DNA from: Petrolisthes cinctipes
Lineage: Eukaryota; Arthropoda; Malacostraca; Decapoda; Porcellanidae
Length of the DNA: 64,000 nt
Reading direction: 5' to 3'
Assembly: GCA_033782935.1 (NCBI GenBank)
Contig: JAWQEG010000501.1
Coordinates: forward strand, 131,501-195,500
Shown piece by piece: positions 1 through 12,034 of the stretch. Every line of letters starts with the position of its first letter. Position 1 is the stretch's first letter. A program made the position numbers and the translations under genes. The notes under the pieces were generated by a model. The model was not told the DNA's origin. It ran no database searches and saw nothing but the letters and a program-made list of their open reading frames with translations.

Positions 1-837
1 TCCACCTGGACATTTCCCCCACATTATTCCAAATTCTACTAACTATGCCTCCTTCACTCTTTATTGTTAATATTTGAGGAGCTCTGAATATTAGGCTTTA
101 TGGGTGAAGATGTGTCTAACCATCTCAAATTTCAGACTTTTTCTAAGATACGATGAAAATAGTCTTAGAATGGTTTAAATTAGTGGGTAACATCGTAATA
201 GGAAACGGCAATATACTAGATAATTACCTTAATTTTTCATAATATATTTTCATTGATACCGTAGTATCATAGGTTTTAGAAGGATACCCTGACATAGGTC
301 CTGTACCAACCTGACCCTAAGCTGACCCCACCAAACTTAACGTAACCTAATAACCAGGATTGTCTTCAAGGACTTAGCCACAGGACATCTTGCCACACCT
401 TGATAACCTTCTTTCAGCCAAAAACACAACTTGAAAATGAGGCATATTTAGCAGAAATGCAGAAAAGGAGTTTTTTAATTGTTTGAAACCCTCATTCCAC
501 AGTTTCCTTCAGTGTCATTTATCTAACAATTAACATCTGTATTTTTTGCATAAGAATATTTTAGTACAGTATTTCTTGATACACAGTAGGCTACTGTACT
601 TGCTTTTGATGTGTCAAGCCTGTGAAAATTATTGCAATTTGTGTATAACCTTTATGGATGTAGAGAAAAGGTGGAGTGAACAGGGAAATCATTAGAATGT
701 GTTTCAAGTGTGTAGTGTTCAAAAGTAATAATTATCTTGACTCACATTAATAAGTATCAGACAAAGAAATATCCATTTTTATTATAATGTGGTCGAGTTT
801 AATACTTAATTGTTTACTTGTTTGTAATATATTGTAG
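1..837. other. Non-coding sequence upstream of first visible SFMBT exon
   Basis: No open frame with coding character is seen. It is most likely an intron or the upstream flank of the SFMBT gene. About 120-260 resembles a dispersed repeat found again in USP14 intron 1: the text around 160-190 is the reverse complement of that near 29790-29815, and the segment around 200-230 resembles 30180-30210. The last 30 bases before 838 belong to a LINE-tail copy described separately. Confidence 0.55.
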
Positions 838-884
838 GCCGTGCTCCACCAGCAGATGGCACTCCACAGGGCCTCCCTCAGAAA
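806..884 (-). repeat. Antisense copy of a CR1/L2-like LINE 3' tail, overlapping an SFMBT exon
   Basis: The segment is the reverse complement of the tail of the LINE at 25357-27010 (tail at about 26940-27030) and of further copies at 32925-33030 and 44485-44612. The core CTCCACCAGCAGATGG is shared by all, as are the flanking GGGCCTC(C/T)CTCA and the ACTTGTTTGT motif from the LINE's AACAAG tail. The copy covers the putative splice acceptor at 836-837 and about 15 codons after it. Confidence 0.8.
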
Positions 885-3800
885 TCCTTATAATCTACAG
901 AAAGAGGAAGTGAGAATGGAACAAGAGGAAGAGCAGGAAGTGACACCAGTTCTGTTTGTCCCCGAAGAAAAGCCAATGATGGAAGAATGTGTGGAGGAGG
1001 AGAAGCAGCAGCAGGAGGATGAGAAGGAGAAGGAAAGGAGTACAGAGACTAGCATTGTACAGGATACTCCCTCACCCCTAGACCAAGTCCCAGTCTCAGT
1101 CCCAGGTATAATATATAGTAACACTGGCTCTATTCAACAATTTTCAAACATCATAATATTTAAAACTAGTCTGAATATACAGTATTTATAGAATTGCATT
1201 ACAAAAGTAGACAGTACTGTATAATGTTTAATTTTACAGTACTTTTGTTTCAGATGATGAGTTTGTGTGGGAGGAATACCTTGAAGAGATTGAGACAGAG
1301 GCTGTTCCTCCAACTGCCTTTATACATGTATGTAAACCTGGACCATATATACACCTGTATATACTGACTATTGAAAGTTTAGTGTCAGAAATTATTAAAA
1401 CAGATGGATCTTTATGTAGCAAAGTTTAATGAAGTATGCTGAGAAAAACCCACTTTATTTAGACAGAAAGTATGCTGCTCTTCACATCATTATGAATTAC
1501 CATTCCATTAATGAAGTTTGATACACTTATATTATTCATATGTGTAAAATGGCTTTGTGTTGATTTTGATATATATATATACTGTATATATGTTGGTATA
1601 GCCAGGGAGTATATTATCTTTTAAACAAACGAGGTTGAAAGATATGGCTTGTTCTGCATTTATGAGTTTTTTATTTATGCTTTCAATGGATCTTACAGTT
1701 TTTCTTAAATCTTCACTTAGATGGTGGATAAGTGAGGCAAATGTTGAGTTGTTGACGGGTGGTCGACGTTTCGTCCAGTACATTGGACATCTTCAGGAAG
1801 AAGTGGTGATTCTGGGTGGGTGAGCGGTATTTATCCATTTTCCATATGTGGGGTGGGTGGGGCCACCATATCAGAGGCCTAGTGATTGGTGGATGGGGGG
1901 TGACGTCTGATTCTGGCGCTTCGTTTAAGTTGTTGGTTGGTGATGGGTGAGATGTTAGATGCTTGTGGTGGGTCAGTAGGTGTTGGAGGTGTGGTGAGTA
2001 TCCTGACGGTGCTGGTGATGTGTCGTTTTCTGGAGGGTAGTATTTGGAGGTCTTGTGTCTGGTTGTTTATAGAAGGTTGTAGGGTTTCTATGTAAATTGC
2101 TTCTAGGTAGGAGAGTCGTCTGCTGTGTGTTTCTTTGTCTAGTATGGTGGTATTATTTACTAGTTTGTCTCGTGTCAGAGCTTGGTTGTCGTGGGTATGG
2201 TAGTGGTCTTTTATAGATCCTGACTGGAGGTGCATGGTGAGCCGACGAGACAGTGATGTTTGTGTTTTACCAACATAGTGGTGAGGCTCACAGTCCACAC
2301 TGTTACAGGTGTGTTGGTAAAGTGAAGATTTAAGAAAAACTGTAAGATCCATTGAAAGCATAAATAAAAAACTCATAAATGCAGAACAAGCCATATCTTT
2401 CAACCTCGTTTGTTTAAAAGATAATATATATATATATATATATATATACTGTATTTCTGTATTTGTTTAAGGTTGAGAAGAGCTTAGAGTCTGGTGTGCT
2501 GGAAAATCAGTTGGTTGAGGTTGTCACTTGTTCTCCAGACCAGCAGTCATCTGGGTACTGGCTGGCCAAAGTTATTACCATCTGTGGACCATTGTTAAGG
2601 TAAACTTAGTATTAATATTAACCCATTACACCTGGCATAACAACATTTGGTAACATTTTTACTGTTTAGTATAGCATAATGCACTAGTGTATTGTTAGAA
2701 AGTATACTGGTAACATACTTCATCAAAGTTTATATTGTGGATGACTTATCATGACTGGGGTTTCCTATGATATTCTAATTTGTTTGGTGTTAGTGTAAGC
2801 TTATTATCTAGGCCCTAGGGTTTAAGATGTATTGAGGTTAATTGAAATAGATTTAATTCTTGTATATCAAGATTACTACCCTGTGATGAAAATAATTACT
2901 TTTTATTAGTCATAGAAAATGCAGAATCCGTTGAGTCATTTAAGGTACTGTATCAAATAAACATATGAGGTTTCATTATAGTAGAGGAGGATTTACAAGA
3001 AATACTCCATATAATTTTTACTGTACTTATTTGAAGCTTAGTAGTGGTGAAGGAGACTTTATGTAATGTTCCCATGAGAGTCAGGTGTGTTAATATGACA
3101 ATTTCATTTTGAAAGATATATCGACTTTGGGCACCAAAAACATTGTTTTTCAGCATGTTTTGGGCCTGTCTTGGGATATATTCTAGCACTGAGCATGTAC
3201 AGATCACTTCTGGGACCCAAAAATATTGATTTTTCTGGTGTTTTGTGCCTGTAGGGATTATGATCTTAGCTACATGTTTTTATTATTATAAAACCACTTA
3301 AACATTGTTGGATGAATATACAGTATAGCCTGTTCACTGAACTATTTGTAGGGATGTCTGTAATAACTGTATGTATTCTATCTATACGTTTCTCTTCGTG
3401 TACAGACTGCGTTATGTGACACAGAAAAGTATCAATATAGAATGTTGGCATGAAGTAGTACAAGGAAACCTTCACCCATTGGGTTGGTCATATCACCACA
3501 ACATTCCCCTCACTGTACCTCCTGACCTCACTGACCACTTCCAAGATGATGACTGCAGAAAGGTGGCCATTGAGGAGGTAGCCAGGGCAGAAAAGGAAGG
3601 TGTGTCGGTGCCAGAGGAAGCATTGGAGGTGGACGGATACACAGCTGTTGACCGCATTAAACAAGGCATGAAAGTTGAGGTGAGTTCAGTTGGAGTCAGT
3701 TTTGTATCTTTTGGTGTACAATATGTGTGTGTGTGTGTGTGTGGGTGTATGTATATTAATTACTGCTGTGAATCACACTTTTTTTTTAAATGGGCTGAAA

Positions 3801-6800
3801 TATTTCTGATATGAGTGAGAAACCAACATTATGAGGTACTGTACATACTGTATATGGCACACTACCTAAAGAAGATTTTGTAAGTTAAATTAACAACTTT
3901 TGTAAAAGTAAATTGTTTTTTATTGTGTGTTCATTAAAAATGTACAGGGAGAGTTTTGCCTTATGGTGTTTATTCTCTCTACCTTTTGATGATACATGTA
4001 TCTTGTAATGTGATGTGGTACAATAGGTCCCCTGTTGTCAGGTTACAGGATATTAGTTTTATTTTTTAATTGTTAGGTGTTATTTGTGGAGGATCCATTG
4101 TCTGGGTGGGTAGCTACAGTGATGGAGAATATTGGAGGTCGTCTGTTGCTGCGTTATGACACCCCAGACTGCTCTGGTGACACATTTTGGCTCTTCTACC
4201 AACACCCCCGTTTACGACCCCCAGACTGGATACATCAGAATGAGCCGACATATAAGTTAGTTATAGACAATACTGATTCCCTTCTGGCTACTGTGTGCTA
4301 GACATTACTTAGATAATTGATGAGTACTGAATTTTGTTGTTGATTTTCCTTTATATAATTTTACTTGTTTGACTGTTGAGTACAGTAAGAGTTGTGTTTT
4401 AAAATTTGCTTTGGTCAATGTGAGGTGCTAGAAGAAAAGAAGTTTATTCCAATAGTTAAGGGTATCAGCTCTTTTAAGTTGCATATAAAAAAGGTGTTTG
4501 ATTTACATAATGTGTTTTGATAAACTTCAGTCAGTTTTATATGACAGGAATATTTATATCTTTCATTGAGAATGGGCAATAGTGTTGTACTTCTTTTTTC
4601 CAGGTACCTGCCACCCAGCTCATGTTCAGGGTATGAGGAGGCAGAGTGGGGTGCACTGTTAGAAATGAGTCGTGCAGATGCCCATCATTCCTCCATGCCT
4701 GTGTCACTCCTGGCACCTTCACCCACACTCTCCCCTCACCAGTTTCATGTTGGCATCATGTTGGAAGCTGTTCATCCTTTGAAACCTCATGTTGTGTGTG
4801 TAGCAGAGATAGTGGAAATTATCAATGAACATTTCTTCAGAATAGAGTATCGCACAAAGACGGAAGACAAATATTCGCAGGTCACATGTATCAATGACCC
4901 ATTAGTGCTACCATGTGGATTTTGTAAGCAATATAGTTTAAATCTGTCACCACCAAAAGACTGGGAAAGTTATACAAATTTTGACTGGGACTTGTACAAC
5001 AAAACTTCAGCATGTCAACTTGCCACACAGGAAATGTTTCCAAAGTATGAGGCAGCACAAGACTTGGACTTTGTCAAAGGGTTATGTTTGGAAGCAGTAA
5101 ATCCCTCAAGCCCAGGTCAGATATGTGCAGCAAGTGTGAAGCAAATATGTGGCCATTTGTTGATAATTCAGTTGGATTCAGAACCCGATTCAGAGTCAGT
5201 AATCCGAGCATCAACAAGCCAGGAACTTTTCCCTACTGGGTGGTCACAGGCAAACAACTTTCCTCTACAACTGCCAGCTCAGTACTGTCCCAAAGTCAAG
5301 AGAGACCAGAGTCCATCTTTGGTAAGTTTTAGCCACAAATTTGGTACATTAGCACTTTCTTCAGAGATAACTGCATTCATTCATAGTCATACTCTTTGGG
5401 CTCCTCCTCCAAAATATTTTCAACTTTTATTCCTGATTCATTCCTACATTTCTTTACTTTTTCTGGATAGCTATCAGTCTTGAATGAAATTCTCATTTGT
5501 TTTTCTTCTCAGTTGGTCATTTATATTTCTCTTCTTTTCCGTCATTAACCTTTGGCATTCCTCTAACTCTGACGTTACTTTCATTTACCCCAATCAACCA
5601 TTTCTGCCGTTTTAGCTCCACAGACTTCTTAATTTCACCTTCCCAACATGCTGTCCCTTTTCTGGCACTTGGGACTCATATACAGTAGAAGAGATTGGAG
5701 TCTGTAACGGAATAAACTTTTAAGTTTTGAATGATATAACAGTATTATTTGGTTGTTTATACAGAGAGAATAAAAATGGTAGAAATGTTCTAACTTTGAG
5801 GGTGATTAGCATTTTGGATACAGTATATTGAGGTAGATATGGCTTAGGTTTTGAGAGGGAAGCTTAATATTGAAGGTCTCATCAACTATATTCTTATACA
5901 GTACCTGGATAAAATTATAAAACCCAGGTCCAAAGTCTTTCCAGTACGGTACGGTATCATTTACCATCTATTGCCCTCAGGATCAAAGTCAAAAGAGTGA
6001 GGAGACATCCCAGTTAGTTGAATCTATACTGATCGGTGGAGGGAGTCAAAAGTCTATGTGGTGTCCTCGCCTCTATGTCAACCATTGGTGCTACACTGGA
6101 CCCTACCTCAGCAAGTCAAAAGTTGGTCAGTTCACAGTAATAGTTTTTAATTCCTTGACACAATAATATAGAATGAATAATATGATAAATGAAAATATAA
6201 TGTGTTAAGTAAAAAATAAGCAGACTGAAAATACTGTACTTTTTCATTGGACCTATTTTGTTCAGCCAAGCAGTCTCAGAGTGTGGGTCCGGGTACAGTG
6301 GAGCTGGTGTTGCGTAAGGTGCTGGCCATGACCATCAATGCTGCCTACATCCCCACACGCGTCCTGAGAGAGATACAACGCAATACCCCAGACCCTTCCA
6401 CCATACCATCATCCTGGAGACTCACACCATTCAAGGCAAAGTAAGTCCAGCTGGAGCCACACCCCATTTGGGATCAGGGTATCTGGTAAATAACATTGTG
6501 TGTGTAATTTACTGTTCACTTTGTTATTATAGACTATTGTGATGAGTGACCCATTTATATGTCTCTGTTTATATAGGTTCAAGCGGTACAACTACACTGC
6601 CAACCTAGCTGTGGCTACAACTGCCAGTGATGTGAGTGACTTCCTATACTCTATCTGCCAAACTCTACAGTGCTGCCCCAATCTGTGGTCCCCAGTGGCC
6701 TCAGGGGAGAACTGTCCACTGCTTTGTACTGCCCAGGTCAGCAAATTGCAATAATTATGCTTCAAAATGTTTATGGACTGACTTATGAAAGATACAGGCA

Positions 6801-8945
6801 TTATTAAATGGAAAAAATGTAAACTAGTTACTGAAACTGCATATCCTGTATAATGAATTATTTTTCTGGTCTTGGTTGCCTGCCAGTAAGCATGGTCATC
6901 TAGACTGATATTCTAGAGGCTACAATAGTGGTTACACTAGTGGTTGTTGTATTTCATTTATACAGTACATTCACTTTTACATTCATTTAGCAGTTACCAA
7001 CTTTCCTTTCATCATCATCACTTCAGTGGTCAGCCATATTTCCCTTACATTATGCCCTGCTGATGGTTCATGTTATCTTAGTGTATTAAGTTTGAATCTT
7101 GGTGTTAAGACCTTCAGTAATTTCAAATACTGCTCTACCAAAGAAGTGAGTTTTTTATATATTTTTTTTATATTATCATAGACATAAAGTATTCTATCTT
7201 ATTATTCATGGTTCTGTGAGTGAGGTTGTATAATTATTATTACTACATTATCATACAATTAGAATATAGTTTTACATCACTGCTGAAGTTCTTCGTAGCT
7301 TGTAGTTTTTATTAAAAAAAAAAGGAAATTTGTAGAAATGCATCTTTCCTATCTATACTTTATACAGGAAGGTGTTAACCCTTCTCAGCTGATCTGTTAC
7401 ACGACAATAAGGAATGAGAATTACAATAACTTCAAATTGTATTTGTAATGAGAAGAAAATATTGATATTTTTGCCATCTTAGTCAACCCTAGGATGGGAA
7501 TTCCGTAGTGGCTGCAAGTTGTTTACAATGTTAATGTTGCAGATGTTGGTACCAGGAAGCCAGTCATCCGGGCTACGAGGGCGAGGAAGGCTTTCACTCA
7601 ACAGAGGCATGAGGGGCATCTCAGGAGCGGCCAGGATCATCCACAGACGCAAGCGAGGAGGACGCAAACGTCTTTTTGTACCTGTCAGAGCTAATCGGCT
7701 TCTGCAAACTAAATCATTAACAGGTGTGTATTACATTTGCAAACTGAATTTGTGGAAGATAATGTTTTCATTCATGTTTGTTTGTTGGTTAATGAACAAA
7801 ATATCTCAAAAACTTACCAGTTGATTTTAATCAGTCTCCAGAATTGATTGGGTATTAGTATGATAAAGAAAAAATTAAATGTTGATGGTAAGAATGAGGG
7901 TGAAATATGATTTGATATGTTTATAGACTATTTGTTATGCAAAGTACTGTATCAAGTACCCTTAAATGAGTGCCACTTTGTAAGTCTGGTGTGTGTTTGT
8001 GGGTTGGTGTTGAACTATACCTTAAAATGGGTGTGAAGTTCATGAAAGTTGGTTCAAAATAATTATGACTAATGATGATTTAAGAGAACCTTAAGTTGTC
8101 AGGGTATAAAGCTGTTATACATCAGCTGTATGTCATTAGCATGGAAGAGGATTTACTCTTCATAATTTAGAAATATGTTGTGGCCCTGAAACCCTTTTTA
8201 ATGGCAGTCCCTTACGTGTTACAATTTTTGTTAGTAGTAGTTCTATGTAATTTTCTATGCTGGACAGCAGTATACTATTCAAATATATGTGGATGGTAAG
8301 ATAATCTCCTGAAAATTGTTTACAGCATCTGCTGATGATGTACCTGAAGATATAGAAGAGGAAGAAGAAGGTGAGCTTGATGAAGGTGATGATGATGAGT
8401 TGGTGAGTGGATCAGATGAGGGTGACACCAGCTCCCGTAGTTCCCGCCCCACCAGTCCTTGTCTCGACCGTCGCCAGCGCAAAGCTTTCTCACGTGTCGA
8501 TGCACAGGCCAGGGGCATTAAACTGACAGATTACACTACTCAGATGAAAGCTCGCCCAGGTAAAAAGAGGTTTGATTTACAGGACGGAGCCAGTGTATCA
8601 GGGTACAGAGATGACCCCCTGGACCGCAGAGAACAGATCAAGAGGAGCCGAAAGAATGACTTCCCAGATACTAACTCTGGGTTGGAGCCAGCCACAGTAA
8701 CTTCAGATCCTCTGGACTGGACAGTTAATGATGTGGAACAGTATGTGACAGGACAACCAGCCATTTCCCACCATGCAGTCAAGTTAAAAGAGGAGGAGGT
8801 AGATGGTCGTGCCTTTCTCTTACTAAACTTGCCAACATTAGTGCAGCATCTTGGCCTCCCACACAGTTCAGCAGTTGCTCTTGCTCAGCACATCTGCAGG
8901 GTAAAACTGGCACACTTCATGTTTTTTTATAGGACTGAAACATGA
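838..8945 (+). CDS. Sfmbt: SFMBT-type Polycomb protein: four MBT repeats, SLED, SAM (5' end incomplete)
   Basis: Chromatin protein of the PhoRC type; in known SFMBT proteins the MBT repeats bind mono-/dimethyl-lysine and the SAM domain links to other Polycomb proteins. Exons read from splice sites: 838-1105, 1254-1327, 2472-2599, 3406-3679, 4077-4255, 4604-5321, 5981-6125, 6266-6440, 6577-6736, 7543-7723, 8326-8945. All phases agree, giving 973 visible codons. Order: acidic N-terminus (residues 1-88); MBT1 starting at the FVWEEYLEE motif (about 92-200); MBT2 (235-310); MBT3 (312-425); MBT4 (430-545); SLED domain (about 565-705, with [18 protein letters not shown] and [15 protein letters not shown]); a basic RRKRGGRKR stretch (~740); an acidic run; SAM (895-965, [14 protein letters not shown]). 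MBT plus SLED plus SAM order separates SFMBT from L3MBTL and Scm. No upstream start exon is seen; an ATG at 856 is possible. The start of the first exon is uncertain (838 or 901) because it overlaps a repeat. Confidence 0.93.
1585..2450 (-). mobile_element. Penelope-like element remnant with GIY-YIG endonuclease and inverted arms
   Basis: This lies in SFMBT intron 2. On the minus strand, about 2310-1879 encodes the C-terminal part of a Penelope-like protein: a GIY-YIG-type endonuclease with [18 protein letters not shown], a histidine-rich [10 protein letters not shown] stretch and [14 protein letters not shown]. The GIY half of the motif and the whole reverse transcriptase are missing. It is flanked by two essentially identical 108-bp arms in inverted orientation, 1611-1718 and 2320-2427. 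The left arm read on the minus strand encodes [18 protein letters not shown], which resembles the N-terminal region of Penelope-like proteins. Such pseudo-LTR and inverted-copy arrangements are typical of this class. (AT)n repeats edge both sides (1570-1590, 2425-2449). Confidence 0.8.
1768..1796 (-). ncRNA. Hammerhead-ribozyme-like core in the Penelope-like element
   Basis: On the minus strand CTGAAGA (1796-1790) is followed by a short hairpin with GTCC paired to GGAC (stem II) and then GAAAC (1772-1768). This matches the hammerhead core CUGANGA-stem II-GAAA. Penelope-like elements are known to carry hammerhead ribozymes in their pseudo-LTRs. I could not find a convincing stem I; a GACGTC at 1902-1907 could supply stem III and the cleavage site, but the intervening sequence does not pair well. 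It may be degenerate. Confidence 0.35.
2600..3405. other. SFMBT intron 3
   Basis: AT-rich intron with no recognisable mobile element or RNA gene. The donor is GGTAAAC at 2599/2600 and the acceptor TACAG ends at 3405. Confidence 0.7.
3727..3746. repeat. (TG)n microsatellite
   Basis: An uninterrupted TG dinucleotide run just after the donor of the SFMBT exon ending at 3679. The rest of this intron (3680-4076) shows nothing else. Confidence 0.8.
5322..5980. other. SFMBT intron 6
   Basis: Plain intron, donor GGTAAGT at 5321/5322 and acceptor CCCTCAG ending at 5980. No repeat recognised. Confidence 0.65.
6737..7542. other. SFMBT intron 9
   Basis: AT-rich intron with a short poly(A) run near 7313-7323. 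No mobile element or RNA gene is recognised. Confidence 0.65.
7724..8325. other. SFMBT intron 10
   Basis: Plain intron between the basic-linker exon and the terminal SAM exon. Nothing recognisable inside. Confidence 0.65.
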
Positions 8946-9650
8946 CCATCTTTCTCACACAAAGGTATAGCTGTCATTAATTAACCTGGAGACTCATCTG
9001 TCATGGACACCCAGTTGGGAAATGACTAATGCATTCTTCTTTCTGTTTACATTTGTGTGTGTGGTTGATGTGAAGATATGCTTTTGGCAGATAGTTTTTA
9101 TGATAGGATGCCTTTCCTGACACCAACCCTCTCTGTGTTAGGTAAGGATACTGTTGTATCCAGTCAACATCATCTTCACTAACCATTGATGAAGATCAGA
9201 TATCCATTTGAATGGGGCCTTCTCTACCCACACTTTTTTTTTTAATACTGTTAATGGGCAATGAGTGTGAGGGGACTGCCCATCTGTCCCTGCTCTGCCT
9301 GGGAAACAAACACCAGGACCTCTTGGTTGAAAACCAAATACACTTGATGTTGTGCCATGGGACACCCTGACATGACTAATGTAATAAATAACATATGAAA
9401 CAGTTAGCTGTGTAGTGTTTTGTAATTATTATTTATGTATATATTGCAATTTTTATTTATTGTAATTGTAAGTAGTGCATACCTTTTTTATGTGGTCACA
9501 TTCTATCAGTACATTAAATATTACACATAATTTTGTCTGTATACATTATTTTATATTTTACTGATTATCAGTAAAATACAAAGACTATAATAAAATTTGT
9601 ATCCCCTACTCATTATTGTACAAGAGTGTATGATTCTGTATATCAGAGAA
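8946..9650 (+). other. Probable SFMBT 3' UTR
   Basis: Follows the TGA at 8943-8945. A canonical AATAAA lies near 9383 and an ATAATAAAA near 9588, either of which could direct cleavage. About 9090-9360 has a more GC-rich, repeat-like texture (GGATGCCTTTCCTGACACCAACC), possibly an old SINE, but I see no second copy in the window. Confidence 0.55.
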
Positions 9651-11620
9651 AAAAAAGTTATAATTATACAATATATTTCATCTATACCAATATGTGGCAC
9701 TTGAGTCCATCTATGGATGGTTAAACAGTTGAACCCTGGGGGCTAAATATTGGTCCTATGCTATGTAGGTAACTTGGCAGAAGAGAGGACAGATGGCACC
9801 AACTTCAGAGGTCGAAAAATATACAATCATATGTTTGTGTCATTTTGGATTAATAGGATACAGACTTATTGGATAATAAAAATCTGGTTACTAGATTACT
9901 GTATAAAAAGAATCTGGTTACAGCATTACTTTTCCACTGGTGGTTAACCGACTGCATCATGCATAGAGTGGGAAACAAACCTTTGTTCATAGAACATACT
10001 ACTTTAACAGATATCAAACAAAATTATTCTACAGCAAAGATAGTAATATTCCAAAAAAATTTATATGTACTGTATATATTATGAATGAGTAGGAAAAAAG
10101 AGCAATAACAAACTTCAGTAAATATTGGAAGCAATTTTACACATATACCTCTGTATGAATAATAAACAAATTAATTCTTAATACTGTACAGTATTTCTTA
10201 TGCTCAATTTAGACAGTGAGATCCTGTGTTACTGTCTATGGCTGGAATGTCTGTCTGGAAGGATGTAGAAATATGTTCATTAAAAATATACTTTCACACT
10301 CGGATTTTTTAATTTCATTTTTGTTATATCTTTTTCTATATTAAACAAATTATAATGATATACTCTCTGGTGAACAGCTAAAATTATGATATAATATTTA
10401 CAAACCCATAATTTTCATATTCTTTCCCTTAAACTGTACAGTCGTGGTCAATAATAATCATCCAATGATAATCCTGTACAAGTTTTATAGTTTTCCTTTG
10501 TAAGCTGTGAAACATTCCAATAATTTGGTTGAGCAGCATTTTCTAATTCACTTCAATCAGATACTCGCTATTTAAAACAATAACATCATATGAGAATGTC
10601 AAAACATTAGACAGCAACTTGTTTGAGTTCACCATATATGGATATTTATTATTGACCAAGACTGTACTTCCATATATACAACAACCAAAAGTTTCCTCAC
10701 CACATTAGTTTAAAAACATTGCACTAGGAAATACAAACTGGGTATCCAGATCCATCTGAAATATCACAGCCTTAGAATTAATTCCCATATATCAATGAGA
10801 AGGCACACTCTGTAACAAAGATGAACTGGAGAAACTTTTTCAAGTGCAACCTCTTTCAACACACACATCCCAAACCAATTGGAAGAGGAGAGGGGTAGGA
10901 GTTAGGTAATAAGGGGGTAAGGTGGTAAAGAAATATAGTACTGTACAGGACTATGCTGAGATCCATATTGTGATACGTGCAAGATTTAAATCTGTGAATG
11001 CATATACAGTAATGCTTAAGACATTCTCCAAATAAACAAGATTAAGAGACTATCTAGACCTAAAATACAAGACATATTTTAGCTTTAAGTGCAAAATTGT
11101 TATAGACCTACATGTACTAATTGTGCATGTTAAATGACAATAATATGACCATTTCCTGGCTCCTGTTTCAGATTGCATATTGTTATGTACAGTTGTAAAT
11201 AATAGTTTTTCTTCATATTGTATACACTTCATATTAATAAATATACTACTACAGACAATAATTTTCTTTAAACTATATTCCTAGTCATGTGACACAACAT
11301 TAGCCTTGTGATATAACTTCCATCAAGGCACTGTGCACATTTTTCATGTGTTGCACCTAATGTGGTTAGATTTGGAGGAAGGGATGTCACTGTAATCTAA
11401 TCAAATCTCTGGGCATGCAATTTATTTAAACATGGTACATAAATATCTCTGGGAGATGTGGCAATTATTTAAAACCAAACAGGTCATAGCTGCATAGTTC
11501 AACTGGAATTAGCTAGGCATATCCAGGCCAAAGACACTTTACTGATATAGGACTCCCCACCAATAATGCTTTGTTACCTTCTCTCTTCCAGCCACTCAAT
11601 CAATCAGGACTTCCCTCCCA
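9651..11620. other. Intergenic, AT-rich
   Basis: No gene, RNA gene or recognisable mobile element. It lies between the convergent SFMBT and spindle-F-like genes, so part of it could be an extended 3' UTR of either. Confidence 0.5.
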
Positions 11621-11623
11621 TTG

Positions 11624-12034
11624 GGGAGGCGGTGGCAGAGTGGATAAAGAGACGGACTGCGAGTGTCAAGGACCCGGGTTCGAATCCACGAGAAAACGTC
11701 TGGGATTTTTCGGAGGTGAACTGAGTCCAGCTGTTCGTCAATTATCCTGGCTACTCTGACACGTCAAGAAAATACCCCCCACATCGTCATCAACTCACAA
11801 CATAGAAAATGCCCGACCATATTCCAAGCTGCTCTCTCCTGATAGTGACGTGTATAAGTAAGGTGTCGTCATCTAGTGGGACAGAAGAGAAGCTACGGTA
11901 CCAACATCACCACCAAGCTCCATTGTCTCATCTAGTGCAACACCCAATAATCTCGGGGCCTCGCAAGAGTCACGGGCTACTGATAGCCTACAGCCCCGAG
12001 GTTGAGGTAAAAAAATAAATAAATAAAATAAAAT
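11624..12034 (+). mobile_element. tRNA-derived SINE
   Basis: The head looks like a tRNA gene with pol III promoter boxes: A box TGGCAGAGTGG near 11633-11643 and B box GGTTCGAATCC at 11677-11687. A non-tRNA body of about 300 bases follows, with GCCTCGCAAGAGTCACGGGC and CAGCCCCGAGGTTGAGG, then an A-rich (AAATA)n tail at about 12008-12033. A second, 5'-truncated copy lies inverted at 43676-43772. Confidence 0.85.

Noticed and set aside
8316..8945. Alternative splice donor at 8900/8901 (AGG-GTAAAA) in the SAM exon
   Set aside because: Reading on gives CRVKLAHF, the expected end of a SFMBT SAM domain, followed by a stop, so the exon is taken as terminal.
11624..11690. A functional tRNA gene
   Set aside because: A and B boxes are present, but no proper acceptor stem closes after the B box and a SINE body with A-rich tail follows; a truncated second copy exists.
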